Assembly: GCF_002407205.1 (NCBI RefSeq)
Contig: NZ_CP023548.1
Location: forward strand, 2,752,501 to 2,816,500
Source of the DNA: Rhodobacter sp. CZR27
Lineage (GTDB): Bacteria; Pseudomonadota; Alphaproteobacteria; Rhodobacterales; Rhodobacteraceae
Length of the DNA: 64,000 nucleotides
Direction: 5' to 3'
Both the position numbers and the translations under genes were made by a program. The notes below the pieces were generated by a model. The model did not search any database. It worked only from the letters and a program-made list of their open reading frames with translations, and was not told where the DNA came from. This document shows, in pieces, positions 1-9,335 of this stretch. How positions within the stretch are numbered: the first letter of the stretch is position 1; each line of letters begins with the position of its first letter.

Positions 1-567
1 CGTCTCGTAGATGCGCGCGTTGAGGGCATCGATCCGTTCGCGCAGGGCGACGGGATGGAAGTCCTGCCGGTTGCCGGTCAGGCCGTCGAAGGCCGAATTG
101 AACATGCGGATGATGTCGGCGGACTCGTTGCTGACGATGGTCTGGCGCGTCCGGTCCCAGAGGACCGGCACCGTCACGCGGGCCGAGATGCCGGGATCGG
201 CCCTGAGGTAGAGGTCGCGCAGGAACGGCAGCCCATGAAGCCGGTCGCCCGTCGCGCCCGGAAAGTCGCGCGAAAAGGTCCAGCCGTCCGCCAGCATGTC
301 GGGATGGACGACCGAGACCCCGATGAGGGACCCCAGCCCCTTCAGCGACCGGAAGATCAGGGTGCGATGCGCCCAGGGACAGGCCAGCGAAACATAGAGG
401 TGATACCGCCCGGCCTCGGCCGGAAAACCGCCCTCGCCGGTCGGCCCCGGGCGGCCGTCCGGCGTGATCCAGTTGCGAAACCCCGCGCGGCTGCGGACGA
501 AGCGGCCGCCGCTCGACGCGGTGTCGTACCAGGTCGGGTGCCAGACACCCTCGATCAGTTCACCCAT
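1..567 (-). CDS. Glutathionyl-hydroquinone reductase (glutathione S-transferase family), 3' end cut by window edge
   Basis: Reads from an ATG at 565-567 to the left edge without a stop, giving the first 189 residues; the family is about 320 residues, so the C-terminal helical domain is missing. The N-terminal part has the family mark CPWAHR around residues 63-68, whose Cys forms the mixed disulfide with glutathione, followed by a thioredoxin-fold GST domain with VPVLWD and SNESADIIRMF. Members of this family (YqjG/EcfG/Xi-class GSTs) reduce glutathionyl-hydroquinones in the cytosol. It lies 48 bp downstream of the last chemotaxis gene on the same strand, but nothing links the functions. Family call is firm; substrate is inferred. 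Confidence 0.88.
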   Translation of the reverse strand, partial: MGELIEGVWHPTWYDTASSGGRFVRSRAGFRNWITPDGRPGPTGEGGFPAEAGRYHLYVSLACPWAHRTLIFRSLKGLGSLIGVSVVHPDMLADGWTFSRDFPGATGDRLHGLPFLRDLYLRADPGISARVTVPVLWDRTRQTIVSNESADIIRMFNSAFDGLTGNRQDFHPVALRERIDALNARIYET

Positions 568-615
568 GCCGTCCCTCCTGCACCCGAGCTAGCGCGTGAT
601 GCGGCGGCGCACAGG

Positions 616-2355
616 TCAGAAGAAGATGTCGGCGAGGTCGTCCTCGGCCGGAGCAGGCTCGGGTTGCGCCGTCACGGGCTCCGTTCCGACTGCCCCGGAC
701 CCTGCGGCGGCAAGGATGCGGTCATGGATATGACGCTCGTCCGGAACCGTGTAGATCGCCCGGGCAGCGGAAAGGATCGCCTCGGCGGGAGTGCCGGGTT
801 CGATCGGGCCGGGCGGCGGAAGCGCGTCACGCCGCCGCGCCGTCTGCTCGATGAAGACATGCACGCTGCCGAGGTTGCGGCGATACCCCGACATCAGGCC
901 CGCCGCCGTGTCGAGGCTGGCGGTCAGGATGCGCCCGACCTTCCCGAACGCGTGTCCCGTCTCGCCGTGGACGCGGTCGGCCTCTTCCAGGATCTCGCGG
1001 ATCGCGCGGGCATCGGAGGCGACCCGCCGCATCTCGAGTTCCAGGCTCGCGACGGCCTCGGTGCCGATGACCGAGGCACAGTCCTGAGTCTTCTCCAGCC
1101 GCCCGTGCAGCCGCGTGAAGACCGCCGCCGAAACCTGGGTGAGATCGCGCAACTGGCGCGAGATCTCCTGCAGGGCCCGCCCCTCCTGCCCCAGCTTGGC
1201 GCAGACGATGACCGCGTTCAGGCCGAAGAGCCGGACCAGGTCCTCGATCCGCCGCATCCGTTCCTCGTGATGGCGGATGGTGTCGAGATGCCCGGCCACC
1301 CGGGCCGCATAGGCGGCAAGGTTGCGCAGGTGCTCGCCGCATCGCGACAGCCCGGCGACAACGGTCTCGGCCTGATCGGCCATCGTGTGGATGGCGCTGC
1401 CGCCGCGCCGCGGCCCTTCGAGATAGAGGCTTCGGGCCGAACCGATCGCCGCCGCCGCCCGCCCCTGCAGGTCGAGGAAGCTGCGCGTCGCCGCGTCGAG
1501 GTCCGTGGTGAGGTGGCGCAGCGTGCCTTCGCTCTGTCCGATGCCAAGGTCGAGCAGCAGGCCCTGAAGCGCGGGATCGTCCCCGGCCGTCGCGAGGGCG
1601 TCCGAGGTCAGGTGTCGCACATGTTCGAACCGCTGCCGCGCGCTGTCGCCCGCCTGCAGCGCGAGGATCAGTTGCGAGACCGCCCCGAAGATCTCGTCCA
1701 TCCGCCGTGCCAGCGCCTCGTTGCCCTGGGCCAGCCGGTGACGGTCCGACTGCACCCCGGACGCGGTGGCCCCGATGGCGGCAAGGCTCGGCAGAACCAC
1801 CTCCCGCAGTGTCTGCGACAGATGCGCGGCCTCGGCATCCATCGCGTCGGTTTCCGCGGCGATCTCGACCATCGCCTCGTCCACTTCCGCGACGAGGTCC
1901 GCCGCCTCGGCGGCCATCCGGGTCAGGCCGCCCGTGAAGGCCTCCACCCGCTGGCGGCTGCTGGTGAGCATGTTGCCGATGATCCGCGCCTGCAGCTTGA
2001 CGATGGAGATCGCGCGGATGGTGGCCATGAGATCGGTCACTTCCGAACGCATGGCGCCCACGGCAGCGCGCAGTGCCCGCGCCGCCCCCTCGAACCGAGC
2101 GAATTCGTCCGCCAGTGCGGTGGCCTGGCTGCCGGTCTCGGTCGTCAGTTCCAGGAAGCGCCCGGTCCGGGCGGGCCCGAGCGCCGCCTCGAGCCGCGCG
2201 AAGTCCGCTCGCAGGCCATGCAGGTGGCCCACGGCCTGCGACAGCGTCTCGCCTGCGCGCAGGAAGGTCTGCTCGGTGCTGAGGAGCACGAAATCGAGGG
2301 GATGGGCCGGCTGCGCGGTCCTTGCGCTGTCCAGCAGATGGGGATCCAGCTTCAT
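616..2355 (-). CDS. Receptor-like coiled-coil protein, last gene of the che operon
   Basis: 579 residues starting at an ATG that overlaps the cheB stop (ATGA). It has no membrane segment or signal peptide and is almost entirely Ala/Leu/Glu/Arg-rich helix, as in cytoplasmic chemoreceptor domains. Residues 378-405 contain GLNAVIVCAKLGQEGRAL, which aligns with the chemoreceptor hairpin tip ([18 protein letters not shown] in the operon's own receptor) but has lost the Glu of NAAxEAAR. The last residues are EDDLADIFF, an acidic-hydrophobic tail like the CheY-binding tail of CheZ (DDLLDSLGF). I infer a soluble receptor homologue or a CheY-P-binding protein; no named family recognised. Position in the operon makes a chemosensory role likely. 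Confidence 0.75.
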   Translation of the reverse strand: MKLDPHLLDSARTAQPAHPLDFVLLSTEQTFLRAGETLSQAVGHLHGLRADFARLEAALGPARTGRFLELTTETGSQATALADEFARFEGAARALRAAVGAMRSEVTDLMATIRAISIVKLQARIIGNMLTSSRQRVEAFTGGLTRMAAEAADLVAEVDEAMVEIAAETDAMDAEAAHLSQTLREVVLPSLAAIGATASGVQSDRHRLAQGNEALARRMDEIFGAVSQLILALQAGDSARQRFEHVRHLTSDALATAGDDPALQGLLLDLGIGQSEGTLRHLTTDLDAATRSFLDLQGRAAAAIGSARSLYLEGPRRGGSAIHTMADQAETVVAGLSRCGEHLRNLAAYAARVAGHLDTIRHHEERMRRIEDLVRLFGLNAVIVCAKLGQEGRALQEISRQLRDLTQVSAAVFTRLHGRLEKTQDCASVIGTEAVASLELEMRRVASDARAIREILEEADRVHGETGHAFGKVGRILTASLDTAAGLMSGYRRNLGSVHVFIEQTARRRDALPPPGPIEPGTPAEAILSAARAIYTVPDERHIHDRILAAAGSGAVGTEPVTAQPEPAPAEDDLADIFF

Positions 2356-3467
2356 CGCGCCACCCTTTCGGCTTGCCGGCGGCCAAACTCCACGATGCGG
2401 GTCGCGAGCCGGTCGAGCGGTTCGACCTTCTGCACCCCGCCGTGGGCCACGGCTTCCCGGGGCATGCCGTAGACCACGCAGGACTCCTCGTTCTGGGCAA
2501 TGGTCTCGGCATCTGCGGCGCGCATCTCCGCCATGCAGCGTGCTCCGTCGTCCCCCATGCCCGTCATGATGATGCCGAGTGCGTTGCTGCCCGCCTCCTG
2601 CGCGGCGGAGCGGAACAGGACGTCGACCGACGGGCGGTGCCGGCAGACGTAGGCGCCGTCCACCACCGAGACGCGGTAGCCCTGGTTTCGCCGGCGCAAC
2701 AGCAGGTGACGGTCGCCCTGCGCGATGATCGCGCGACCCGGCAGCACCTGCATCTCGTCCTCGGCCTCGAGCACCTCGATGGCGCAGAGCGAATCCAGGC
2801 GTCGCGCGAAGGCGGCCGTGAAACCCCGCGGCATGTGCTGGACGATCACGATCGGCGGCGCGGAGGCCGGCAGCGCCGTCAGGACATCGCGCAGCGCCTC
2901 GGTTCCTCCGGTCGATGCGCCGATGCACACCACCGGCATCGTCTCGGGAACCGGCCGGGGCGGGCGCGCGGGAAGGATCTCGTCGGCCGTGAGTTTCGGA
3001 CCCGGGGCAAGAGGGCGCGCCTCGGGCTGCGCGCGCCGTCGGGTGGTTTCGGTCGCCGCGCGGATGGCGTCGCAGATCCGGATCGAGGCTTCCTGACGCT
3101 CGATCTCGTTGCGCGCGGCAGGTTTCGCGATGACCTCCTTCGCCCCCAGTTCGAGCGCGGCAACCATCGTATCCGTGCCGGCGCCGACATGGCTCGAGCA
3201 GACGATGACCGGGATCGGGTGCTGCTGCATGATCTTGCGCAGGAAGGTCAGGCCATCCATGCCCGGAAGTTCGAGGTCGAGAAGGATCGCATCCGGAAGC
3301 TCCGTTCGCATGGCGCGTGCCGCGGCATAGGCATCCGGAACCGCCGCCATGACCTGCAGCGCCGGATCGCTTTCCACGATCACCTTGAACATCGCACGGG
3401 CGCCCGCGGAATCATCCACGATCAGGACGCGTGTCGGGGTTGAAGTAACTGCCGCGCGAAGTGCCAT
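2352..3467 (-). CDS. cheB: Chemotaxis response regulator protein-glutamate methylesterase CheB
   Basis: 371 residues. An N-terminal receiver domain has the DD pair at 18-19, phospho-acceptor D64 (ILLDLELPGMDG) and a conserved Lys in AKPAA. A variable linker rich in Pro/Arg follows (about 140-180). The C-terminal esterase domain carries the catalytic signatures GASTGGTEAL (Ser), VQHMPRGF (His) and MTGMGDDGA (Asp). CheB removes methyl groups from chemoreceptor glutamates for adaptation and is activated by CheA. Its ATG lies 2 bp past the cheR stop, and its stop overlaps the next gene, so the three are translationally coupled. Confidence 0.95.
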   Translation of the reverse strand: MALRAAVTSTPTRVLIVDDSAGARAMFKVIVESDPALQVMAAVPDAYAAARAMRTELPDAILLDLELPGMDGLTFLRKIMQQHPIPVIVCSSHVGAGTDTMVAALELGAKEVIAKPAARNEIERQEASIRICDAIRAATETTRRRAQPEARPLAPGPKLTADEILPARPPRPVPETMPVVCIGASTGGTEALRDVLTALPASAPPIVIVQHMPRGFTAAFARRLDSLCAIEVLEAEDEMQVLPGRAIIAQGDRHLLLRRRNQGYRVSVVDGAYVCRHRPSVDVLFRSAAQEAGSNALGIIMTGMGDDGARCMAEMRAADAETIAQNEESCVVYGMPREAVAHGGVQKVEPLDRLATRIVEFGRRQAERVAR

Positions 3468-3469
3468 GA

Positions 3470-4306
3470 TCAGGTCTTTCGAAAGATGGAAGGCGAATGC
3501 TGTTTCATCTGCGGATGGCTGACCACCATCGACTCCGAATGGCCCACGATCAGGTAGCCGCCTGGCCGAAGGTGCCCCACCAGACGGGACACGACCGAGG
3601 CCTGATCCTCGGCGCCGAAGTAGATCAGCACGTTGCGCAGGAAGATGACGTCCACGTCGCGGTCGACCGGATAGGTGCGGTCCATCAGGTTCAGATGCAT
3701 GAACTGCACGCGATCCCGCAGTTCGGGGACCATCCGGGCGGTTCCGGCATGCGCTGGCGCTCGGCCCTGCATGGTGTAGCGGGCACGCAACTCGGCCGGG
3801 ATCGGGGCGAGTTGCTCCTTGGTGTAGATCGCCCGCTGGGCCCGTTCCAGCATGCGCTGTGAAATGTCCGTGCCGAGGATCGCGTAGGAAAAGTTCTTGC
3901 CCGCCCGCAGGCACTCGGCCAGCACGATCGCGATCGTGTAGGCCTCCGCCCCTTCCGAGCTTGCCGCGCTCCAGATCTTCAGGCGCGGAGGGATCGGTGC
4001 ACTTCGCCGGATCGCTTCGGGGACGATCTCGCGCACCAGCACGTCGAAATGCGTCGCCTCGCGGTAGAAGTCGGTCTTGTTGGTCGTGAGAAGGTCTATG
4101 ACGAGCGGAAGCTCCTCCTCGAGCAGTCCATTGTCGAAGAGCTGGGCCAGATAGCCGTCGAAACCCTTTGCGCCGACGGCGAGGATCCTCGGCCGAAGTC
4201 GCGACTCGATCATCTGTCGGCGGTGAACCGGCAGCTGGATGCCCGTCCGGGTCCGGATCAGGTCGGAGAACATCTGGTCGTGCGCGTGACGCAGCGGCTG
4301 GTTCAT
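3470..4306 (-). CDS. cheR: Chemotaxis protein methyltransferase CheR
   Basis: 278 residues. The N-terminal CheR helical domain (LIRTRTGIQL, LTTNKTDFYRE) is followed by an SAM-dependent methyltransferase domain with IWSAASSEGAEAYTIA and the downstream LRNVLIYF motif. It methylates receptor glutamates using S-adenosylmethionine, opposing CheB. It starts with an ATG overlapping the stop of the upstream cheW (ATGA). The operon receptor ends in FLRHDAA rather than a clear xWxxF pentapeptide, so CheR recruitment through the tail is not evident. Confidence 0.95.
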   Translation of the reverse strand: MNQPLRHAHDQMFSDLIRTRTGIQLPVHRRQMIESRLRPRILAVGAKGFDGYLAQLFDNGLLEEELPLVIDLLTTNKTDFYREATHFDVLVREIVPEAIRRSAPIPPRLKIWSAASSEGAEAYTIAIVLAECLRAGKNFSYAILGTDISQRMLERAQRAIYTKEQLAPIPAELRARYTMQGRAPAHAGTARMVPELRDRVQFMHLNLMDRTYPVDRDVDVIFLRNVLIYFGAEDQASVVSRLVGHLRPGGYLIVGHSESMVVSHPQMKQHSPSIFRKT

Positions 4307-4845
4307 TGCAGCACGCCCTGCCTCGCCTCGGACGGGGCGATCGAGGCCAGTCGGGAGGGGTCCATGAGACGGTCGATGTCCAGCAGGGTGACAAACGCGC
4401 CGTTGCGCTTGCCGATGCCGAGGACGGCGGTGTCCGTCCAGTTCAGCATGTCGCTGCCGCTCATCCGCTGCATGCGCCCCTCGTCGAGCGAGGTCACCTC
4501 GATCACGCGTTCCGTCTTGATCCCGATGACCAGCCGCGCCTCGCCGTTCTGCACCCAGGTCACGAGGATCCGGCTCTGCGCGGTGTCAGCGGCCATGCCG
4601 AGCCCGAGGAGGCTTCTGAGGTCAACCACCGGAACGCCCGCGCCCCTCACCTCGCACAGTCCGAGCAGGTGTGGCGGCGCATTCGGCAGCGGAGCGATCG
4701 GACGGAGGTCCAGGATCTCCTGAACCCGCTCCACCGGCAGGGCATAGAGGGTGTCTCCCGCGGCGAAGGTGACGACGGGCGGAGCCTCCGGGCTTCCGGC
4801 GGAGTCAGGCTGCGTCATGGCGTAGGAAGCCGGTATCGAGGTCAT
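4303..4845 (-). CDS. cheW: CheW coupling protein (second copy in the operon)
   Basis: 180 residues, a CheW/SH3-like domain: [19 protein letters not shown], the typical [17 protein letters not shown] segment and a C-terminal [10 protein letters not shown]. CheW links receptors to CheA in the signalling array. I chose the ATG at 4843-4845 because GGAG sits 7 nt upstream; an internal ATG at 4816-4818 lacks a ribosome site. The chosen start overlaps the receptor gene by 41 bp. It differs clearly in sequence from the other cheW at 6491-6985, so it is not a recent duplication. Confidence 0.9.
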   Translation of the reverse strand: MTSIPASYAMTQPDSAGSPEAPPVVTFAAGDTLYALPVERVQEILDLRPIAPLPNAPPHLLGLCEVRGAGVPVVDLRSLLGLGMAADTAQSRILVTWVQNGEARLVIGIKTERVIEVTSLDEGRMQRMSGSDMLNWTDTAVLGIGKRNGAFVTLLDIDRLMDPSRLASIAPSEARQGVLQ

Positions 4846-6478
4846 CACTATTCTCCGGATCGAGATCGAAGGCGAAGCCGCCCGCCGCACGAGGGCTGGC
4901 CGGACGCGCGGCGGCTCGCGCAGGGGGAGCCGGACGCCGTGTCCCCTCAGCCGGGGGTCCGGAAGGGGCCACAATGGCGCCGCCGGCGACCCGGAAGAAG
5001 GAGTTCGTGCTTTCCAGTTGCTCGGCCTGAGAGGAAAGCTGCGTGGCGCTGGTCGCGAGCTGTTCGGAGGCCGAGCTGTTCTGCTGGGTCACCTTGTCGA
5101 GCTGCTGGATGGCCAGCGCCACCTGCTGGGCCCCGGCTGACAGTTCGCGCGACGTGACCGAGATCTCGCTCACAAGGCTTGACGTGTGCTCGATGTCCGG
5201 GACCAGCCGCGCGAGCATCTCGCCGGCCTGAGAGGCAACACGGACCGTCTCGGACGACAGGGCCGAGATCTCCGTCGCGGCCGTCTGGCTGCGCTCGGCC
5301 AGTTTCCGCACTTCGGAGGCGACCACCGCGAACCCTCGGCCGTGCTCGCCGGCGCGGGCGGCTTCGACCGCGGCGTTCAGCGCAAGAAGGTCGGTCTGCC
5401 GCGCGATCTCCTGCACGATCATGATCTTCTCTGCGATCTGCTGCATGGCGGCGACGGCGTTGCCGACCGCCTGACCGCTCGCCCGGGCATCCGAAGCGGA
5501 CTTCAGCGCCATCTGCTCGGTCCGGGTGGCGTTGTCGGCGCTCTGGCGGATGTTGGCCGCCATCTCCTCGACCGAGGACGAGGCCTGCTCGGTGGCGGAG
5601 GCCTGCTCGCTCGCGCCATTGCTCAGCTCCTCGGAGGTCGAGGCAATCTGGGCACTGCCGCTGGCCACCTCACGCACGGCAGCCGTCACCTGCCCCACCA
5701 CGTCGCGCAGCTTCACCACCATCTCATTGGCCGAAAGCAGCAGGTCGGCGATCTCGTCGTTGCCCCGAGCCTCTGCGGTCGCGCTGAGATCGCCGGTGGC
5801 GACGCGGCGCGTCAGCTCCACCGCACGGCCGAGACCGCGGGAGATCGACAGGATGATCCAGATTGCCGCAGCCGACCCGATCAGGGCAGCGCTTCCGATG
5901 ATCAGGACCAGATTGCGGGTCGCACCCGCGAAGGCGCCCTCGGCGGCTTCGGCTGCAGCCTGCATGCGCGTCACCGCCTGCTCGCGGAGCTTGGCCACGA
6001 TCTCGAGACGCGTCGCCTGCATCCGCGCGATCTCGGGATCTGCGAGCAGGCCCCGTGCCTCGTCGAACTTCCCCGCTTCCGCAGCCTTCAGCACGGCGTT
6101 GTTGTTGGGCTTCATCTTGCCCCAGTAGTCTTCGTAGGTGGCAAGCATGGCGCGGTCCTCCTCGCTCGTGGCGAGCGCAGCCAGCGCGTCGAACCCCTCG
6201 CGCTGCTCGGCGCGGGCCATTGCGATTTCGGCCTCCGCACGCTCGCGGACGCCCGGGTCGTCGTTCAGCAGGTATTCCCGCACAGCAGCCCTCAGCCGGA
6301 TCTGGCCCGTGTTCAGGCGGTCCGCCTGCACGACCCGTTCCACCTCGGCGTTCATCAGCGTCTTGAGGTCGCCCTCAAGCTTTCGCAGGTCCCAGGCAGC
6401 CAGGGCCACCGCGCCTCCGGCGAAGGCGAACACGACGAAAAAGGCTGCCGCAAGCTTCAGCTTTATGGTGATGCGCAT
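4805..6478 (-). CDS. Methyl-accepting chemotaxis protein with four-helix-bundle-type sensor
   Basis: 557 residues. TM1 is at about 7-28, then a periplasmic helical region of roughly 160 residues, then TM2 (about 190-212), a HAMP region, and a methylation/signalling helical hairpin. The tip is canonical: [21 protein letters not shown] with Asn368. The ligand domain looks like a four-helix bundle ([36 protein letters not shown]), so small ligands or energy taxis are possible but unspecified. The tail is [13 protein letters not shown], without a tryptophan-containing CheR-binding pentapeptide. It sits between the two cheW genes and probably forms the array core of this operon. Confidence 0.93.
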   Translation of the reverse strand: MRITIKLKLAAAFFVVFAFAGGAVALAAWDLRKLEGDLKTLMNAEVERVVQADRLNTGQIRLRAAVREYLLNDDPGVRERAEAEIAMARAEQREGFDALAALATSEEDRAMLATYEDYWGKMKPNNNAVLKAAEAGKFDEARGLLADPEIARMQATRLEIVAKLREQAVTRMQAAAEAAEGAFAGATRNLVLIIGSAALIGSAAAIWIILSISRGLGRAVELTRRVATGDLSATAEARGNDEIADLLLSANEMVVKLRDVVGQVTAAVREVASGSAQIASTSEELSNGASEQASATEQASSSVEEMAANIRQSADNATRTEQMALKSASDARASGQAVGNAVAAMQQIAEKIMIVQEIARQTDLLALNAAVEAARAGEHGRGFAVVASEVRKLAERSQTAATEISALSSETVRVASQAGEMLARLVPDIEHTSSLVSEISVTSRELSAGAQQVALAIQQLDKVTQQNSSASEQLATSATQLSSQAEQLESTNSFFRVAGGAIVAPSGPPAEGTRRPAPPARAAARPASPRAAGGFAFDLDPENSDDLDTGFLRHDAA

Positions 6479-6490
6479 TCCTGCTCCTTC

Positions 6491-6985
6491 TCACTGAGTG
6501 ACGGCGGGACCGGGCATCGAGGCCTGGGCCGCGAAGATGCCCGGAAGGTTCGGCAGCAGGTGAAGGCCCTTCTTCGTGCGGAACACGCCATGCACGAAGG
6601 ACTGCGGCCAGTTGCTGCCCTTCGGGGGAAGCGGCTCCATCGTCGTCCGGTCGAGTTCGGTAACCTCGAGCACCGCGTCCGCGGCTACCGCGACGACGAT
6701 CGGCTCACCCGCAAGATCGACCTCGAGGACCAGCATCTTGCTGGCTTCGGTCTGGGGCTCTTCCGCGATGCCGAAGGCGAAGCGCAGTTCGGCCAAAGGC
6801 ACGACCGCGCCGCGGACGTTGATCACGCCCCAGACGGAGCGGTCGGCGGTCGGAACACGGGTGACCGGCAGCGGGTCGAGGATCTCGCGCAGGGCCGAGG
6901 CCGGAATGGCGAGCAACTGCCGCCCCAGCCGCATGGTGACCACCGTCATGAGGGCAGCCGTCTTCAGGTCGACCACGTTCGTCAT
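6491..6985 (-). CDS. cheW: CheW coupling protein
   Basis: 164 residues. One CheW domain: VTMRLGRQLLAIPASALREIL near the start, then VWGVINVRGAVVPLAELR, the signature segment, and a C-terminal stretch ending in a Pro/Ala tail. Starts at an ATG overlapping the cheA stop (6982-6985). The receptor gene begins 12 bp downstream. Couples the receptor at 4805-6478 to CheA; whether the two CheW proteins are interchangeable cannot be told from sequence. Confidence 0.93.
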   Translation of the reverse strand: MTNVVDLKTAALMTVVTMRLGRQLLAIPASALREILDPLPVTRVPTADRSVWGVINVRGAVVPLAELRFAFGIAEEPQTEASKMLVLEVDLAGEPIVVAVAADAVLEVTELDRTTMEPLPPKGSNWPQSFVHGVFRTKKGLHLLPNLPGIFAAQASMPGPAVTQ

Positions 6986-8973
6986 GCCGCGGCTCCTCTG
7001 GTGCGGTCGTCGACGCCCTGGCCGACGCCGGTGAGATGGGGGACATCGAGGATGAGGGCCACCGTGCCATCGCCGAGGATCGTTGCCCCGGAGAAGGCGC
7101 GGATGCCGGAGTGCAGCCGGGACATCTGCTTGATGACGATCTGGTTGGTGCCGATGATCCGGTCGACCACGGCGCCCGCGCGGGTGTCGCCGGCGCGCAC
7201 GATCACCACCGTCTGATACTCGCCGGGCGCGCCCGGACTCGCGAACATGCGGCGCAGGCGGACCAGCGGAACGAGCCGGTCACGCACGTCGAGGAAGTCC
7301 GCGCCATCGTCGGCCTCCGCCATCTCCGGCGGCAGTTCCACGATTTCCTGCACGGCCGCCAGCGGGATCGAGAACCGCTCCCCCGCAACCTCGACCATCA
7401 GGCCCTCGATGATCGCGAGGGTCAGCGGCAGGCGCAGGGTAAAGGTGGTGCCGCGCCCCTCGACGGACTGCACCTCGATGGAGCCGCGCAGGCCCTCGAT
7501 GGTCTTCTTCACCACGTCCATGCCGACGCCCCGGCCCGACAGTTCGGTGATCGTCTCGGCCGTCGAGAACCCGGGCTCGAGGATCAGCGCGTTCATCGCG
7601 GCCTCGGACAGCACGGCGTCGGGACTGATCAGGCCGTTCGCCACCGCCTTGGCCCGGATCCGCTCGCGGTTGAGGCCGCGTCCGTCATCGCTGATGCGGA
7701 TCACCACCTCGGCGCCGGAATACTCTGCCTCGAGCGTCACCCGGCCCTCGACGGGCTTGCCGGCGGCGATCCGTTCCGCGGGCGTCTCGAGCCCGTGATC
7801 GACGGAGTTCCGCAGCATGTGGACGACCGGATCGGCGAGCTGTTCGATCACCGTCTTGTCGAGTTCGGTTTCCTCGCCGCGGACCACGAAGGACACGGGC
7901 TTTCCGACGGTCTCGGACAGCCCGTGGATCAGGCGGCGGAACCGGCCGATCATCGAGCGCACCGGCACCATGCGGATCCGCATGGTCGTGTCGCGCAGTC
8001 CGGCGGCCAGCCGGCTGATCTCCTCGGCCGCGGCCATCAGCGCCGGGTCGCGGCTCTGCTGGGCCAGCTGGAGAAGCCGGGCATCGGCAATCACCAGTTC
8101 ACCGACACGGTCCATCAGGTGGTCGAGACGCTCGGCCGCGACGCGCATGGTCGCCCCAGCCTTGTCGGCCGCGGGAAGCGGATCCTCGGCCGGCTTCCGG
8201 GCCGCGGCGGCGGGCGCAGCAGCCGGGGCGGCAACCGCCGGCGCGGCCGGACCGGATGCCGTTGGCGCGGCCGGGGCAGCGGCAATGGTTTCGAGCCGGA
8301 TCTCGGCGTCGTTGAACAGGAAGACATTGTCGACGGCATCGCGGCCCACGCCGGCGGGAAGTGTCATCGACCATCCGATCATGCAGGTTTCCGGATCGAG
8401 CGCGTCGAGGGTCGGAACCTGGGAAAGGTCGGCGCGGATGTCGGTTGCCCCCAGTTCGCCAAGCTCGGCGAGCAGCAGGTCGGGGCGCGCGCCCAGTGCG
8501 AGCGCGCTGCCGGTCAGCCGGAAATGCAGCCGCTGGGCCCCCTCGGCCGGGGGCGCTGATACGGCGGCGGCCCCGCCGGGCGCCTCCGCCGTCGCGCTGC
8601 CGGCGACACCCACCGAGGCGGCCAGGGCTGCGAGGATCGCCGGACGACGCCCGTCGGGATCGGGTTCGTCGCTCAGGAAGCCGATGATCTCGTCGCGCGC
8701 GGACAGCGCGAGGCGGATGATCTCGGGCGTGACGCTGGCCTGACCCGACCGGAGCAGGTCGAAGGCCGATTCGAACGCATGGACGAAGGCCGCCATGTCG
8801 GCAAAACCGAACATCGCCCCCGAACCCTTGATCGTGTGAAGATCGCGGAACACCGCGTTGATCAGGTCACGATCTTCCGGCGAGTCGCTGAGATCCAGGA
8901 GCCCGCGTTCAAGGCTCTCTATCAGATCCGTCGCTTCCTGCCGGAAGACGGCCATCATGTCGTCGTCCATCAT
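6982..8973 (-). CDS. cheA: Chemotaxis sensor histidine kinase CheA
   Basis: 663 residues with the full CheA layout. The P1 HPt domain has phospho-His46 in LHTIKGSGAMFGF. An Ala/Pro-rich linker around 195-250 separates a P2-like region from P3. The P3 dimer helices are at about 255-320. The P4 kinase has the N box LRNSVDHGLETP, the G1 box SDDGRGLNRERI and the G2 box GRGVGMDVVKK. A P5 CheW-like domain closes the protein. CheA phosphorylates the adjacent CheY and CheB in response to receptor state. Start ATG at 8971-8973 overlaps the cheY stop; upstream in-frame codons belong to a different frame of cheY. Confidence 0.96.
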   Translation of the reverse strand: MMDDDMMAVFRQEATDLIESLERGLLDLSDSPEDRDLINAVFRDLHTIKGSGAMFGFADMAAFVHAFESAFDLLRSGQASVTPEIIRLALSARDEIIGFLSDEPDPDGRRPAILAALAASVGVAGSATAEAPGGAAAVSAPPAEGAQRLHFRLTGSALALGARPDLLLAELGELGATDIRADLSQVPTLDALDPETCMIGWSMTLPAGVGRDAVDNVFLFNDAEIRLETIAAAPAAPTASGPAAPAVAAPAAAPAAAARKPAEDPLPAADKAGATMRVAAERLDHLMDRVGELVIADARLLQLAQQSRDPALMAAAEEISRLAAGLRDTTMRIRMVPVRSMIGRFRRLIHGLSETVGKPVSFVVRGEETELDKTVIEQLADPVVHMLRNSVDHGLETPAERIAAGKPVEGRVTLEAEYSGAEVVIRISDDGRGLNRERIRAKAVANGLISPDAVLSEAAMNALILEPGFSTAETITELSGRGVGMDVVKKTIEGLRGSIEVQSVEGRGTTFTLRLPLTLAIIEGLMVEVAGERFSIPLAAVQEIVELPPEMAEADDGADFLDVRDRLVPLVRLRRMFASPGAPGEYQTVVIVRAGDTRAGAVVDRIIGTNQIVIKQMSRLHSGIRAFSGATILGDGTVALILDVPHLTGVGQGVDDRTRGAAA

Positions 8974-9335
8974 CCGAGCACCTTCTTGATGACGGCGAGA
9001 AGTTGCGTCTGGGTGAACGGCTTGACCATCCACCCGAGCGCCCCAGCCTCGCGTGCCTGCTGCTTGAGATTGTCGGCGGAATCCGTGGACAAAAAGATAA
9101 TGGGTTTGCCCTTGCTGACGGGATGCTGCCGGTACTCGCGGATGAACCCCAGCCCGTCGAGGTTCGGCATGTTCTGGTCGGTGATGATGGCATCGACGGG
9201 ATGATTCAGGGCCTTGTCGAGGCCCTCGCGTCCGTCGGTGGCCTCGATGACCTCGTAGCCCGCCTCGCGCAGGGTCATGGCGACCATGCAGCGGATCGAG
9301 GGCGAATCGTCGACGGCGAGAATGGTCTTGGTCAT
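8970..9335 (-). CDS. cheY: Single-domain chemotaxis response regulator CheY
   Basis: 121 residues, exactly one receiver domain. Metal-binding D9/D10, phospho-acceptor D53 (IITDQNMPNLDG), S83 at the switch position and K105 (MVKPFT) are all present. Phosphorylated CheY would bind the flagellar switch or act as a phosphate sink. ATG at 9333-9335 overlaps the STAS gene stop, and the stop overlaps cheA, so stoichiometry is probably set by coupled translation. Confidence 0.95.
   Translation of the reverse strand: MTKTILAVDDSPSIRCMVAMTLREAGYEVIEATDGREGLDKALNHPVDAIITDQNMPNLDGLGFIREYRQHPVSKGKPIIFLSTDSADNLKQQAREAGALGWMVKPFTQTQLLAVIKKVLG

Noticed and set aside
55..2472. Long plus-strand ORF of 805 codons opposite the che genes
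   Set aside because: It is an antisense shadow of the receptor-like gene and cheB: no ribosome site, no recognisable domain, and composition driven by the GC bias of the opposite strand.
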